Part shown: piece by piece, positions 42,473 through 51,524 of the stretch | How the letters are laid out: each line of letters begins with the position of its first letter | How positions within the stretch are numbered: the first letter of the stretch is position 1 | NCBI GenBank assembly: GCA_050246595.1 | Contig: JBFWVT010000001.1 | Location: 62,001 to 126,000, forward strand | Direction of reading: 5' to 3' | From: DATARH01 sp050246595 | GTDB lineage: Bacteria > Pseudomonadota > Alphaproteobacteria > ATCC43930 > CGMCC-115725 | Length of the DNA: 64,000 bases | The notes under the pieces: generated by a model | Database searches by the model: none | Told to the model about the DNA's origin: nothing | The model's input: the letters and a program-made list of their open reading frames with translations, nothing else | Made by a program: the position numbers and the translations under genes

Positions 42473-43726
42473 TTAGCGGGCGACACAAATATCGGTCGTG
42501 TCTCCCAATCCGATAACCCCCTCGCGCGCCAGTTCTTCGAGCGTCGCGCGGTCGATGCCGAACTGCCCGAGGATTTCTTCCGTATGTTCGCCGAGCGACG
42601 GCGCCGGACTACGCAGCCGGCCTGGCGTGTCGGACAGGCGCGGGATGATGTTGTGCATCGCGATCCGGCCGAGATCGGGGTCGGGCGTTTCAACAACGAT
42701 CTCACGCTCCCGCACATGCGGGTCGGCGAGAAACTGGTCGATGTCGTAGACCGGTGCGGCGGTGACCTCGGCGGCGGCAAAGGCTTCCATGTTTTCCGCG
42801 AGCGTGCGCGCCGCGATAAACGCGACGATCGGCGCCTCGCATTCCTCGGCGTGGCGCACCCGGTCGCTGTTTGTGCGGAAACGCGGGTCGGCGATCATGT
42901 CCTCGCGTCCGATGGCGCGGAACAGCCGTTCCGACATCGCCTGGATCGAGGCCGAGATGCCGATATAGCGCTCGTCCTTGGTGCGGAAGACGTTGCGCGG
43001 GCTGGTGGTCTCCGAACGGCTGCCGGTGCGCGGGCGGATTTCGCCGGTCAGTTTGTAGATCGGCGCCTCGGTCGCGATAAACGAAAAGATCGGGTCCAGC
43101 AGCGGCAGGTCGATCACCTGACCCGCACCGCCCTCGACCTCGACCCGGCGCAGCGCCACCATTACCGCAAAGGCGCCGTACAGCCCGGCGATCATGTCGG
43201 CCAGCGCAGTCGGCGGCAATACCGGCTCGCGGTCGGCGAAGCCGGTGCGCGCCGCGTAGCCCGACATGCTCTCGACCAGCGTGCCAAAACCGGGGCGGTC
43301 GCGATACGGCCCGCTCTGGCCCCAGCCGGACACGCGCACGATCACGAGGCGCGGGTTGCGGGCGTGCAGCACCTCCGGGCCAAGCCCCATCTTTTCGAGC
43401 GTGCCGGGGCGGAAATTCTCGATCAGCACCTCGCTCGACCCGGCGAGATCGAGCAGCAATTCGCGTCCCTTTGGCGGGCGCAGGCTCAGCGCGACGCTCT
43501 TCTTGTTGCGAGCGTAGAGTTTCCAGTGGACGCTGACCCCGCCGCTCTGCCAAGCGCGCAGCGGATCGCCCTTGACGGGGTCCTCGATCTTGATGATTTC
43601 AGCCCCGAAATCGGCGAGCTGCGAGGACACTGCGTTGCCGGCGACGAGCCGCGACAGATCGACGACCCGGATGCCGTCGAGCGGGCCAGAGGCGGCGGGA
43701 TCGAACGGCTTCTCGTGCAGACTCAT
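42473..43726 (-). CDS. CaiB/BaiF family CoA transferase
   Basis: A 417-aa family III CoA transferase. The start at 43726 gives MSLHEKPFDPAASGPLDGIRVVDLSRLVAGNAVSSQLADFGAEIIKIEDP; the longer frame to 44059 runs antisense through dapE. Further hallmarks are LYARNKKSVALSLRPPKGRELLLDL, VLIENFRPGTLEKMGLG, VRVSGWGQSGPYRDRPGFGTLVESMSG and the C-terminal PRLSDTPGRLRSPAPSLGEHTEEIL. The acyl substrates are unknown. It is separated from the dapE stop by 101 bases on the same strand; a metabolic link is not apparent. Confidence 0.92.
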   Translation of the reverse strand: MSLHEKPFDPAASGPLDGIRVVDLSRLVAGNAVSSQLADFGAEIIKIEDPVKGDPLRAWQSGGVSVHWKLYARNKKSVALSLRPPKGRELLLDLAGSSEVLIENFRPGTLEKMGLGPEVLHARNPRLVIVRVSGWGQSGPYRDRPGFGTLVESMSGYAARTGFADREPVLPPTALADMIAGLYGAFAVMVALRRVEVEGGAGQVIDLPLLDPIFSFIATEAPIYKLTGEIRPRTGSRSETTSPRNVFRTKDERYIGISASIQAMSERLFRAIGREDMIADPRFRTNSDRVRHAEECEAPIVAFIAARTLAENMEAFAAAEVTAAPVYDIDQFLADPHVREREIVVETPDPDLGRIAMHNIIPRLSDTPGRLRSPAPSLGEHTEEILGQFGIDRATLEELAREGVIGLGDTTDICVAR

Positions 43727-43827
43727 CGGCGGCGCTCGTTGCGGGGTGGCAAAGCCGCACCTTAGCCGCGCCGCAACGGGAAGACCACGCCCGCCTGCCG
43801 CGATTTCGGCGTGCGGCGCGGCGCGTT

Positions 43828-45003
43828 TCAGGGTTGGTTGGAACCGAAAAACCGGTCGAGAAAGGCTTTGTAAATCGCGGCGAGCCGCGTGATGTCGCCG
43901 ATAGCGACGCGCTCGTCGGCCTTGTGCATCGTCTGGCCGACCAGGCCGAATTCGGCGACCGGGCAACAGGCCTGGATAAAGCGGGCGTCCGACGTGCCGC
44001 CGGTCGTGCTCAGTTCGGGCACCTTGCCGGTGACGGCGCCGATCGCGGCGGCGAGACACTCGCTGACCGGTCCCGGCGGCACCAGGAACGATTCGCCGCT
44101 GACCTCCCAGGCGAGCCGATAGTTCCCGCCGACCAAAGCCAGCTTGCGCTCGACCGCGGTCTGCAAGGTCGCGCTCGACCAGAGATCGTTAAAACGGATG
44201 TTGAAGGTCGCGCGCGCCACACCCGGCACCACGTTGGTCGCCGGGTTGCCGATATCGATCGTCGTGACCTGCAAGGTCGAGGGCTGGAAGTGCTCGGTGC
44301 CGGGATCGAGCGGCGCGGCGGTCAGCGCGTGCAGCAACGCGACGAGCCGGTGCGCCGCATTGTCGACGAGATGCGGGTAGGCGACATGGCCCTGTACGCC
44401 CTCGACGGTAAGCCGCCCGGTCATGCTGCCGCGCCGCCCGATCTTTATCATGTCGCCGAGCGACTCGGCCGAGGTCGGCTCGCCGACGACGCAGGCGTCG
44501 ATCACCTCGCCGCGTTGCCGCAGCCATTCCAGCACCTTTTTTGTGCCGTTGACCGCGACCCCTTCCTCGTCGCCGGTGATCAACAGACTGATCGAACCTT
44601 GGAAGGCGTCGCCGCGCATGGCCAGAAACCGCTCGGCGGCGGCGACAAACGCGGCGATCGCCCCCTTCATGTCCACCGCGCCGCGACCGCACAACTCGCC
44701 GTCGCGCAGGGTCGCGGCGAACGGCTCGAACGACCAGCCCTCGACCGGCCCAGTCGGCACGACATCGGTATGCCCGGCAAAGCACAGATTGGGCCGCCCC
44801 TCGCCGAACCTTGCGTAGAGATTGGCGATCGGCGCGGTCGCCTCGTCGTTCGGGCCGGGATCGTCGAATACGAGACGGTGACAGACAAAGCCGAGTCGTT
44901 CGAGGCGGTTCGCGACGATGTCGAGCGCACCCGCGTCCTCTGGCGTGACGCTCGGCCGCCGGATCAGCTCGGCGGCGAGTTCGACCGGATCGATCTTTGT
45001 CAT
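43828..45003 (-). CDS. dapE: Succinyl-diaminopimelate desuccinylase
   Basis: A 391-aa M20 metallohydrolase that releases LL-diaminopimelate from its N-succinyl form in lysine and peptidoglycan synthesis. Start 45003 (MTKIDPVELAAELIRRPSVTPEDAG) is preferred to 45018. Zinc ligands and motifs are clear: LCFAGHTDVVPTGP (His), GRGAVDMKGAIAAF (bridging Asp), LLITGDEEGVAVNGT (Glu pair), and GTSDARFIQ and a C-terminal His in LVGQTMHKADE. The dimerisation domain starts about residue 180. It follows dapD on the same strand with a palindrome-rich 187-base gap. Confidence 0.95.
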   Translation of the reverse strand: MTKIDPVELAAELIRRPSVTPEDAGALDIVANRLERLGFVCHRLVFDDPGPNDEATAPIANLYARFGEGRPNLCFAGHTDVVPTGPVEGWSFEPFAATLRDGELCGRGAVDMKGAIAAFVAAAERFLAMRGDAFQGSISLLITGDEEGVAVNGTKKVLEWLRQRGEVIDACVVGEPTSAESLGDMIKIGRRGSMTGRLTVEGVQGHVAYPHLVDNAAHRLVALLHALTAAPLDPGTEHFQPSTLQVTTIDIGNPATNVVPGVARATFNIRFNDLWSSATLQTAVERKLALVGGNYRLAWEVSGESFLVPPGPVSECLAAAIGAVTGKVPELSTTGGTSDARFIQACCPVAEFGLVGQTMHKADERVAIGDITRLAAIYKAFLDRFFGSNQP

Positions 45004-45014
45004 TGCAATGCGAC

Positions 45015-45160
45015 GCAAATCCCCTCTCCCGCACTGCGGGAGAGGGCGCCTTCGGGCGCAGCGCGGAGGTGGGTGAGGGTGTCGGCCGCTGTCCGGTTGC
45101 CCGCCCCCTCACCCCGACCCTCTCCCCCGGTGGGGGAGAGGGGGTTTTGCGAGATGCAGC
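45015..45160 (-). repeat. Palindrome cluster between dapD and dapE
   Basis: CCCTCTCCCGC-ACT-GCGGGAGAGGG (45022-45046) and CCCTCTCCCCC-GGT-GGGGGAGAGGG (45118-45142) are strong hairpins, with a smaller GGGCGCC/GGGCGC hairpin at 45045-45060. They are the common intergenic CTCCCC-GGGGAG repeat. Hairpin formation in the dapD-dapE transcript could lower or process the message. The gap holds no gene. Confidence 0.65.
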
Positions 45161-45190
45161 GCGTTTCGCTCACGACCGGCTCCGGGCTCA

Positions 45191-46060
45191 TCAATCCCGC
45201 AATAATTCGTTGATCGAGGTGCGGGCGCGGGTCTGGGCGTCGACCTGCTTGACGATGACGGCGCAATAAAGGCTCGGGCCGGGGCTGCCGTCGGGCAAAG
45301 GCTTGCCGGGCAGCGACCCCGGTACGACGACCGAATAGGCCGGCACCCTTCCCATATGGATGTCGCCGGTGGCGCGGTTGACGATCTTGGTCGTCGCGCC
45401 GATGAACGTGCCCATCGCCAGCACCGCGCCCTGTTCGACGATGACCCCTTCGACGACCTCGCTGCGCGCGCCGATGAAGCAATCGTCCTCGATGATGACC
45501 GGTTCGGCCTGCAACGGCTCCAACACGCCGCCGATCCCGACCCCGCCCGACAGGTGGCAGTTGCGGCCGATCTGCGCGCAGGATCCGACCGTCGCCCAGG
45601 TATCGACCATCGTGCCGCCGCCGACATGGGCGCCGACATTGACAAAACTCGGCATCAGCACGACGTTCGGCGCGATATAGGCCGAACGCCGCACGATCGC
45701 GCCGGGCACGGCGCGGAACCCGGCGTCGCGGAACCGGTTCGACGACCAGCCGGCGAATTTGGAGGGCACCTTGTCCCACCATCTCGCGGCGCCGCGCTCG
45801 GGATCGACCGGACCGCCGGTGATTTCGTACATGTCGTTGAGGCGGAACGACAGCAGCACCGCCTTTTTCAGCCATTGATGCACCTGCCAGCCGCTCCTGC
45901 CCGGCTCTCCGGTCGGCTCGGCGACGCGCAGGGTGCCGTTGTCGAGCCCGTCGAGCGCGGCTTCGACGGCGTCGCGCCACTCCCCCTTGGTGGCCGGCGA
46001 GATCGATTCGCGGCCCTCCCAGGCGGCATCGACCGTGGCGGCGAGATCGGAATTGGTCAT
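45191..46060 (-). CDS. dapD: 2,3,4,5-Tetrahydropyridine-2,6-dicarboxylate N-succinyltransferase
   Basis: A 289-aa left-handed beta-helix acyltransferase; it transfers succinyl from succinyl-CoA in the diaminopimelate pathway. The N-terminal helical domain (about 1-100) has VAEPTGEPGRSGWQVHQWLKKAVLLSFRL, typical of DapD. Hexapeptide repeats follow (IVRRSAYIAPNVVLMPSFVNVGAHVGGGTMVDTWATVGSCAQIGRNCHLSGGVGIGG). The active-site loop with Asp/Glu is near GGVLEPLQAEPVIIEDDCFIGARSEVVEG. With dapE downstream it supplies mDAP for peptidoglycan and lysine. Confidence 0.96.
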   Translation of the reverse strand: MTNSDLAATVDAAWEGRESISPATKGEWRDAVEAALDGLDNGTLRVAEPTGEPGRSGWQVHQWLKKAVLLSFRLNDMYEITGGPVDPERGAARWWDKVPSKFAGWSSNRFRDAGFRAVPGAIVRRSAYIAPNVVLMPSFVNVGAHVGGGTMVDTWATVGSCAQIGRNCHLSGGVGIGGVLEPLQAEPVIIEDDCFIGARSEVVEGVIVEQGAVLAMGTFIGATTKIVNRATGDIHMGRVPAYSVVVPGSLPGKPLPDGSPGPSLYCAVIVKQVDAQTRARTSINELLRD

Positions 46061-46174
46061 GTGCTGTTTCCGGCAGGCTGTAGGCGGGGATGGTTGACGG
46101 CACGATCGGCGAAACCGCCCGGCGGTGTCAACCGACCGGACCCACGGTCGCCGCTCCCGCGAGAGGAGGTAAGA

Positions 46175-46795
46175 TTGGTTGTCCTGTGGGCCGCGCTGCT
46201 CGCCGGTATCGCCGGTTATGTGGATGCCATCTGCTATCTGCTGCTGGGACAGTCCTTCGCCGCCAACATGACCGGGAATCTCATCGAGGTCGGCATGACT
46301 GCGGCGCAGGGCCAGGAGAGGCGCGCAGCCTGGCTGGTTGCGGTGCTGATGGCATTCTTTGTGGGCGTGCTGCTGGCGCGGCTTGTCGTGAAGGCGTCGG
46401 GATCATCGCGGCTGCTGCTGCTGATCGAAGCCGGTCTCATCCTGCTGGCCGCCACCGGTCGCCTCCATGGGGTCGAAACCCCGGTCCTCGCGGCGGCCAT
46501 GGCGCTTCAGAACGAGGTGGCGAGGCACAGCGGTCTCGGGGTCAATGTCGGATTTGTTACCGGCGATATGCAACGCCTCGGCGGACACATGATCGCCGCG
46601 TTCCTCCCAAAATACCCGAAACCCGAGGGCAATCCGCGGGCAACTCTGGCCGTGCTGGTTTTCTATGCGATCGGGGCGGCAATCGGCACCGCCGCCGCCC
46701 TCTGGGGCGCGGCGACGCTGGGTGTGGCTGCCGCGGCAATCGCCGGCACGGCGCTGTCGCCCACGCGCTGGACGAGGTTTCCCGACCGGCATTGA
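46175..46795 (+). CDS. DUF1275 (YoaK-type) membrane protein
   Basis: A 206-aa membrane protein with five to six helices. TTG at 46175 is chosen as the start because a strong GAGGAGGT site lies five to ten bases upstream; longer readings extend through dapD antisense. The opening LLAGIAGYVDAICYLLLGQSFAANMTGNLIEVG is the family signature, followed by AAMALQNEVARHSGLGVNVGFVTGDMQRLGGHM. Related proteins are proposed to be transporters or redox-linked membrane proteins, but no function is proven. It is divergent from dapD. Confidence 0.85.
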   Translation: MVVLWAALLAGIAGYVDAICYLLLGQSFAANMTGNLIEVGMTAAQGQERRAAWLVAVLMAFFVGVLLARLVVKASGSSRLLLLIEAGLILLAATGRLHGVETPVLAAAMALQNEVARHSGLGVNVGFVTGDMQRLGGHMIAAFLPKYPKPEGNPRATLAVLVFYAIGAAIGTAAALWGAATLGVAAAAIAGTALSPTRWTRFPDRH

Positions 46796-46870
46796 CAGAC
46801 GGCGCCGCGGTCGGCTACGCCGCGCCGCATTCGGCAGGTGCTGCCGATCCCGCAGCAGCCCCGATGGTAT

Positions 46871-47680
46871 ATGCTTGATTCTCTGTTTGTTTCCGCCGTC
46901 ATCCTCGGCATTGTCGAAGGATTGACCGAGTTTCTGCCGGTCTCCTCGACCGGGCATCTGATCCTCGCCGGGACGGTGCTCGGGTTCACCGGACCCGCGA
47001 GCAAGCTCTTTCACGTCGTCATCCAGCTCGGCGCGATCCTGGCGGTTTGCTGGATCTATCGCGAACGCCTGTTCGACGCCGCCTCCGGCGTGCTGACCGA
47101 AGCGCCGGCACGGCGATTCGTCGCGAATATCGGGCTGGCGTTTCTGCCTGCCGCGGTCGCCGGGGCGCTGTTTCACCTGTTCATCAAGGAGGTGCTGTTC
47201 TCGCCCTGGGTGGTGGCGGTCAGCCTGATCGTCGGCGGCTTTGCGATCCTGCTGATCGAGCGGGTGCGTCCCCGGCCGCGCGTTCACAGCATCGGCTGCA
47301 TGCCGCCGCGCACTGCTCTCGGTATCGGCCTGTGCCAGATCGTTGCGATGATCCCGGGCGTCTCGCGTGCCGGCGCGACGATCATGGGTGGGCTGATGCT
47401 GCGCGTCGATCGCCCGACAGCCACCGAGTTCTCCTTTTTTCTCGCGATACCGACAATGTTCGGCGCCGCCGCGTACGATCTCTACGAGAGCCGCGCCGAG
47501 CTGTCTTTCGACGACGGGCTGATCATCGCGGTCGGGTTTGTCGCCGCGTTTGTCGCCGCGCTGCTCGTCGTGCGCCGGCTCGTCGATTTTGTCGGCAGAC
47601 ACGGTTTCGGGGTGTTCGCCTGGTACCGCATCATTCTCGGGTCGATCGCCCTGTTCGGGCTGTGGTATGTCGACGTCTGA
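46871..47680 (+). CDS. uppP: Undecaprenyl-diphosphate phosphatase
   Basis: A 269-aa integral membrane phosphatase (BacA) that recycles C55-PP to C55-P, the carrier for peptidoglycan and polymer repeats; overexpression gives bacitracin resistance in relatives. The ATG at 46871 yields MLDSLFVSAVILGIVEGLTEFLPVSSTGHLILAG with catalytic Glu16 and Glu20 and His29; a GTG at 46838 is less likely. The second motif, IPGVSRAGATIMGGL with its Arg, is also present. Eight helices are predictable. It bears on the exosortase locus 7 kb away but is a single unit. Confidence 0.95.
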   Translation: MLDSLFVSAVILGIVEGLTEFLPVSSTGHLILAGTVLGFTGPASKLFHVVIQLGAILAVCWIYRERLFDAASGVLTEAPARRFVANIGLAFLPAAVAGALFHLFIKEVLFSPWVVAVSLIVGGFAILLIERVRPRPRVHSIGCMPPRTALGIGLCQIVAMIPGVSRAGATIMGGLMLRVDRPTATEFSFFLAIPTMFGAAAYDLYESRAELSFDDGLIIAVGFVAAFVAALLVVRRLVDFVGRHGFGVFAWYRIILGSIALFGLWYVDV

Positions 47681-47727
47681 CGCGGCACCGGCCGGTCCGT
47701 TCCGGCGATGCGGGTCCGGGTCCGGAT

Positions 47728-47934
47728 CTAGTAGTCCCGCCGCGCCGGCGTATCGTTGATCGGGGCGCAGTTGCGCCGCCCCGACATCAGGCAATCCTCG
47801 ATGCTCGTGCTGATGCGCAGCTCGCGCACCAGGAACACGCCGGCGATCGCCAGCACGAGAATGACGATAAACCCCATCAGCGCCGCCGTGCGGCGGGCAG
47901 CGGCTTCGTCGTCGCGGACGCCATGCTCGGCCAT
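47728..47934 (-). CDS. Small conserved-type membrane protein
   Basis: A 68-aa protein: a charged head (MAEHGVRDDEAAARRT), one span (AALMGFIVILVLAIAGVFLVREL) and a tail with two cysteines (IEDCLMSGRRNCAPINDTPARRDY). The CLMSGRRNCAP tail recalls a small hypothetical protein family of Rhizobiales, but I cannot name it. The tail may face the periplasm and form a disulfide. It is convergent with uppP and divergent from the amidase at 48124. Long antisense frames overlap it, so confidence is moderate. Confidence 0.6.
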   Translation of the reverse strand: MAEHGVRDDEAAARRTAALMGFIVILVLAIAGVFLVRELRISTSIEDCLMSGRRNCAPINDTPARRDY

Positions 47935-48123
47935 GATTACCGGTTCCGTCGCGGGGCGCGCTGCCGGCTGTCGCCGCCTCGGCACCGCCAAATACAGCGT
48001 ATATAATACGGCGCGCCCGGCCGGGCACTGTTTTGCGCCGTGCCGCGAAGCGCCGGCCGATCGCGACGCCTCCGCGTCCCCCGTGCCGGTGTTAGCTTCG
48101 GGGAAACCAGCCAGGAGTGCCCG

Positions 48124-49425
48124 ATGTCCGACCTTCTGTCCCTCTCCGCTCGCGACGCGGCGCAACGGATCGCCGAGGGGAGCCTGCGCGCCGAGGCGCT
48201 GGTCAGGGCCTGCCTCGAACGGATCGCGGCGCGCGAGCCTGTGGTCGGCGCTTGGCAGTATCTCGATCCCGGAGCGGCGCTGGAAGCGGCGCGGCGCTGC
48301 GACGCATCGGCCCCGAGCGGCCCGCTGCACGGCGTCCCAATCGCGGTCAAGGACCTGATCGACACCGCCGACATGCCCACCGGGTACGGCTCGGCGATCT
48401 ATGTCCGCCACCGCCCGGCCGCCGACGCCGCCTGCGTCGCGCTGGCGCGCGCCGCCGGGGCGATCGTCATCGGGAAAACGGTCACGACCGAATTCGCCTG
48501 TTTCACGCCGGGAAAGACCGCCAACCCGCGCCACCCGGCGCACACCCCCGGCGGCTCGTCGAGCGGCTCCGCCGCCGCCGTCGCGGACCTGATGGCGCCG
48601 CTCGCCTTTGGCACGCAGACCGCCGGTTCGGTGATCCGCCCGGCCGCGTTCTGCGGCATCGTCGGCTACAAGCCGAGCTTTGGCACGATCCCGCGCGCCG
48701 GGGTCAAGATGCTGTGCGACAGTCTCGACACGATCGGCACGATGGCGCGCAACGTCGCCGATGCGGCGTTTTTCGCCGGGGTCGTCGCCGGGCGGCCGGA
48801 ACTGCGCGACATCTCCGCGCCTGGGGCGCCGCAGGAGGCGCCGCCGCGTTTCGGCCTCTACCGCACGCCGATGTGGGACGAGGCCGAGCACGCAACGGTG
48901 AGAGCGCTCGACCGGGCGCGCGCCGCTCTCGAACGCGCCGGCGCGCGCGTCACCGATATCCCGTTTCCGGCCGAGCACCAGCGCCTGACCGAGGCGCAGC
49001 AGTCGGCCATGGGGTTCGAGCTGGTGCGCGGTCTCGCGCATGAGCGGCTGCAACACAGCGCCGAATTGTCGCCGGCGCTGGCGCAGCTTCTCGATGCCGG
49101 GCTGGCGGTCGGCGCTCCCGAATACGATGCCGCAATCGCCGAGACCGCAGCGGCGCGCGCCCGGCTCGGCGGGTTTTTTGGCGAATGCGATGTGCTGCTG
49201 ACCCCGGCCGCCCCCGGCGAGGCGCCGGTCGGCTTGGGCCACACCGGAAACCCGGTGTTCAACCGGATGTGGACGCTGCTCGGCGCGCCGTGCGTGACCA
49301 TGCCGGCGGTATGGGGCGAGAACGGGCTGCCGACCGGCATCCAGCTGGTCGGCCGGATCGGCGACGACGCCAGGCTGATGGCGGCGGCGCTGTTCGCCGA
49401 GCGCGCGCTGGACGAGGCGGCGTGA
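48124..49425 (+). CDS. Amidase signature family protein
   Basis: A 433-aa Ser-cisSer-Lys amidase. The start is MSDLLSLSARDAAQRIAEGSLRAEALVRACLERI; the catalytic Lys is in GVPIAVKDLID, the cis-Ser and nucleophilic Ser in TPGGSSSGSAAAVA and TQTAGSVIRPAAFCGIVGYKPS, followed by the long helical C-terminal lobe. It hydrolyses an amide in the cytosol; not GatA, since gatB and gatC are absent. The substrate is unknown. The next gene starts within the stop codon (GTGA overlap), so the two are cotranslated. Confidence 0.92.
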   Translation: MSDLLSLSARDAAQRIAEGSLRAEALVRACLERIAAREPVVGAWQYLDPGAALEAARRCDASAPSGPLHGVPIAVKDLIDTADMPTGYGSAIYVRHRPAADAACVALARAAGAIVIGKTVTTEFACFTPGKTANPRHPAHTPGGSSSGSAAAVADLMAPLAFGTQTAGSVIRPAAFCGIVGYKPSFGTIPRAGVKMLCDSLDTIGTMARNVADAAFFAGVVAGRPELRDISAPGAPQEAPPRFGLYRTPMWDEAEHATVRALDRARAALERAGARVTDIPFPAEHQRLTEAQQSAMGFELVRGLAHERLQHSAELSPALAQLLDAGLAVGAPEYDAAIAETAAARARLGGFFGECDVLLTPAAPGEAPVGLGHTGNPVFNRMWTLLGAPCVTMPAVWGENGLPTGIQLVGRIGDDARLMAAALFAERALDEAA

Positions 49426-49742
49426 GACCGCGAGCGGCGGCCCCGGCGCTGACCCCGGCGCTGGCCCTGGCGCTGCTCGGCGCCGCCGCGCTGACCGGCT
49501 GCGGCGCGCTCGATCCGTACCCAACCGTGCCGAGCCTGGTGCAGCCGGGACAGCCGGAAGGCGTGCGGGTGGCGGTCTGTTATAACGGGCTCGCCGCCTC
49601 CCGCGCGGCCGCGCAGATCGAGGCGCAGCGCGCATGCCCCGCCGGCACCGCGGCCGTGCCCGTCGCCACCGATTATATCCTCGATTACTGCCCGCTGCTG
49701 CTTCCGGCGCATTTGACATTCGTGTGCGCGCCGGGCGGGTAG
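49422..49742 (+). CDS. Small lipoprotein
   Basis: A 106-aa protein starting with GTG overlapping the amidase stop. An Ala/Leu-rich signal ends in a lipobox (AALTGCG, Cys27), and the mature part has four further Cys (CYNGLAAS, QRACPAGTAAVP, YCPLLLPAHLTFVCAPGG), which may form disulfides. This indicates lipid anchoring in the periplasm or outer membrane. No domain is recognised. The translational link to the amidase is clear in sequence, but a functional link is not established. Confidence 0.75.
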   Translation: MRPRAAAPALTPALALALLGAAALTGCGALDPYPTVPSLVQPGQPEGVRVAVCYNGLAASRAAAQIEAQRACPAGTAAVPVATDYILDYCPLLLPAHLTFVCAPGG

Positions 49743-49779
49743 CGCGACTTCGGCCCGGCCGGCGCGGGACCGCGATCCG

Positions 49780-50060
49780 TCAATGGCCGAGGAATTCCTC
49801 GATCGGCCCCTTCGGCAGCGGCACGAGAAACCAGATCTCGAACATCCCGAACAGGAACAGCGCCACAAGGCGCCGACCGCGATGCATTTGAGCGGCGAAT
49901 AGCGGCCGAAATACCCCACGAACAGCGCGATAAAGAGCGCCGACGCGATATAGATCCCAAGGAGGCCGATCACCGCGACATAGCAGATCAGCGGCGCCAG
50001 CACCGCCAGAACCTGCCGGAAGGCGGGAACCGAGACAAAGCTCCGCGCCGCCTCGCGCCG
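49780..50060 (-). pseudogene. Frameshifted C-terminal remnant of a TctB (tripartite tricarboxylate transporter) protein
   Basis: The end of a TctB-type small membrane subunit is readable in two frames: LAPLICYVAVIGLLGIYIASALFIALFVGYFGRYSPLKCIAVGA in one, and VALFLFGMFEIWFLVPLPKGPIEEFLGH in another. A one-base loss near 49870 joins them. Upstream the first two helices are missing, and no tctA or tctC is adjacent. The rest of the 561-base gap before hemA contains nothing recognisable. It is a relic of a deleted solute transporter operon, though a sequencing error could explain the frameshift alone. Confidence 0.75.
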
Positions 50061-50303
50061 GCCGAACGCCGCGCACTCCCGGCGATTTGCACAGAGGCGG
50101 AATCGCCCGATCCGGACCGGCACCCCGTCCCGAACCGGAACCCGGTCGGCTCGGCTGATGTGTTCCACCGCCGCGGAGTTGAGCCGGATCGACAAAACGG
50201 CCCGGCAAGACAGGCATGGTACAAAACGGCTGGGCGCGACACAGCGCGCATGGCGCGAGCGGCAACGGCTTGTTAGTGTGACGTCTCTTCCAGCGGCGGC
50301 GAT

Positions 50304-51509
50304 ATGAATTACGAAGGCTTTTTCGGACAGCGCCTCGACGCGCTCCGCGCCGAGGGACGGTATCGCGTCTTTGCCGATCTCGAACGGCGCTGCGGCCGGT
50401 TTCCGCGGGCCTGGGATCACCGCATCGGGGCCGAGGTCACGGTGTGGTGCTCGAACGATTATCTCGGCATGGGCCAGCACCCGGACGTGCTGAACGCGAT
50501 GACCGGGGCGATCGCAGCGCTCGGGGCCGGCACCGGCGGCACGCGCAACATCTCTGGCAACGGCCACCTGCATTTCGAACTCGAACGCGAGCTGGCCGAT
50601 CTGCACCGGCGCGAGGCGGCGCTGGTCTTCACCTCGGGCTATGTCGCGAACGAGGCGGCGCTGTCGACCCTGGCGCAGGAAATCCCCGGCATGGTAGTGC
50701 TGTCGGACGCGCTGAACCACGCCTCGATGATCGCCGGCATCCGCAACAGCCGCGCCGAAAAGCAGATCTTCCGCCATAACGACCCGGAGGATCTGGAGCG
50801 GCGTCTCGCGGTATTGCCGCGCGAGCGGCCAAAGCTGGTGTGCTTCGAGTCGGTCTATTCGATGGACGGCGACATCGCGCCGGTTGCCGAATTGTGCGAT
50901 GTCGCGGAGCACTACGGCGCAATGACCTATCTCGACGAGGTGCACGCGGTCGGGTTGTACGGACCGCGCGGCGGCGGCATCGCCGAGCGCGACGGCGTTC
51001 CCGAGCGCCCGACCGTGGTCCAGGGGACCTTGGCGAAGGCGTTCGGCGTGATGGGCGGTTATGTCGCCGGCTCGGCGGCGCTGGTCGATTTTCTGCGCAG
51101 CCACGCGCCGGGTTTCATTTTTACGACCTCGTTGCCGCCGGCGCTGATGGCGGGCGCGCTGGCGGCGGTGCGCCACCTGAAACAGAGCCAGGCGGAGCGG
51201 GTGCGGCACCAGAACCGGGTGGCGCTGGTCAAGCGCCGTCTGGCGCAGGCCGGGCTGCCGGTCATGCCGTCGCAGAGCCATATCGTGCCGGTGCTGATCG
51301 GCGATCCGGTGCTGTGCAAAAATGCCAGCGACATGCTGCTGACGCGGCACCGCATCTATGTGCAGCCGATCAACTACCCGACCGTGCCGCGCGGCACCGA
51401 GCGGTTGCGGCTGACCCCGACGCCATTGCACAGCGACTCCGACATCGACGCACTGGTCGCGGCGCTGTCCGATGTCTGGCACAGCTTGATCTTGCGTCAG
51501 GTAGCCTGA
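50304..51509 (+). CDS. hemA: 5-Aminolevulinate synthase (C4 pathway)
   Basis: A 401-aa PLP enzyme condensing glycine and succinyl-CoA, the first step of haem synthesis in Alphaproteobacteria. MNYEGFFGQRLDALRAEGRYRVFADLERRCGRFPRA is typical. Key residues are visible: Asp211 and His214 (YLDEVHAVGLYG), the PLP lysine 245 (QGTLAKAFGVMGGY) and the Gly-rich loop GAGTGGTRNISGN. It belongs to the alpha-oxoamine synthase family, but the sequence matches ALAS rather than Kbl or BioF. No haem regulatory motif or anaerobic regulator site was recognised upstream. Confidence 0.96.
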   Translation: MNYEGFFGQRLDALRAEGRYRVFADLERRCGRFPRAWDHRIGAEVTVWCSNDYLGMGQHPDVLNAMTGAIAALGAGTGGTRNISGNGHLHFELERELADLHRREAALVFTSGYVANEAALSTLAQEIPGMVVLSDALNHASMIAGIRNSRAEKQIFRHNDPEDLERRLAVLPRERPKLVCFESVYSMDGDIAPVAELCDVAEHYGAMTYLDEVHAVGLYGPRGGGIAERDGVPERPTVVQGTLAKAFGVMGGYVAGSAALVDFLRSHAPGFIFTTSLPPALMAGALAAVRHLKQSQAERVRHQNRVALVKRRLAQAGLPVMPSQSHIVPVLIGDPVLCKNASDMLLTRHRIYVQPINYPTVPRGTERLRLTPTPLHSDSDIDALVAALSDVWHSLILRQVA

Positions 51510-51524
51510 TCCGAGTGCTGTACA

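Noticed and set aside
45105..45160. Rho-independent terminator after dapD
   Set aside because: The hairpin at 45118-45142 is strong but the T-run (TTTT) is on the plus strand, whereas dapD is on the minus strand.
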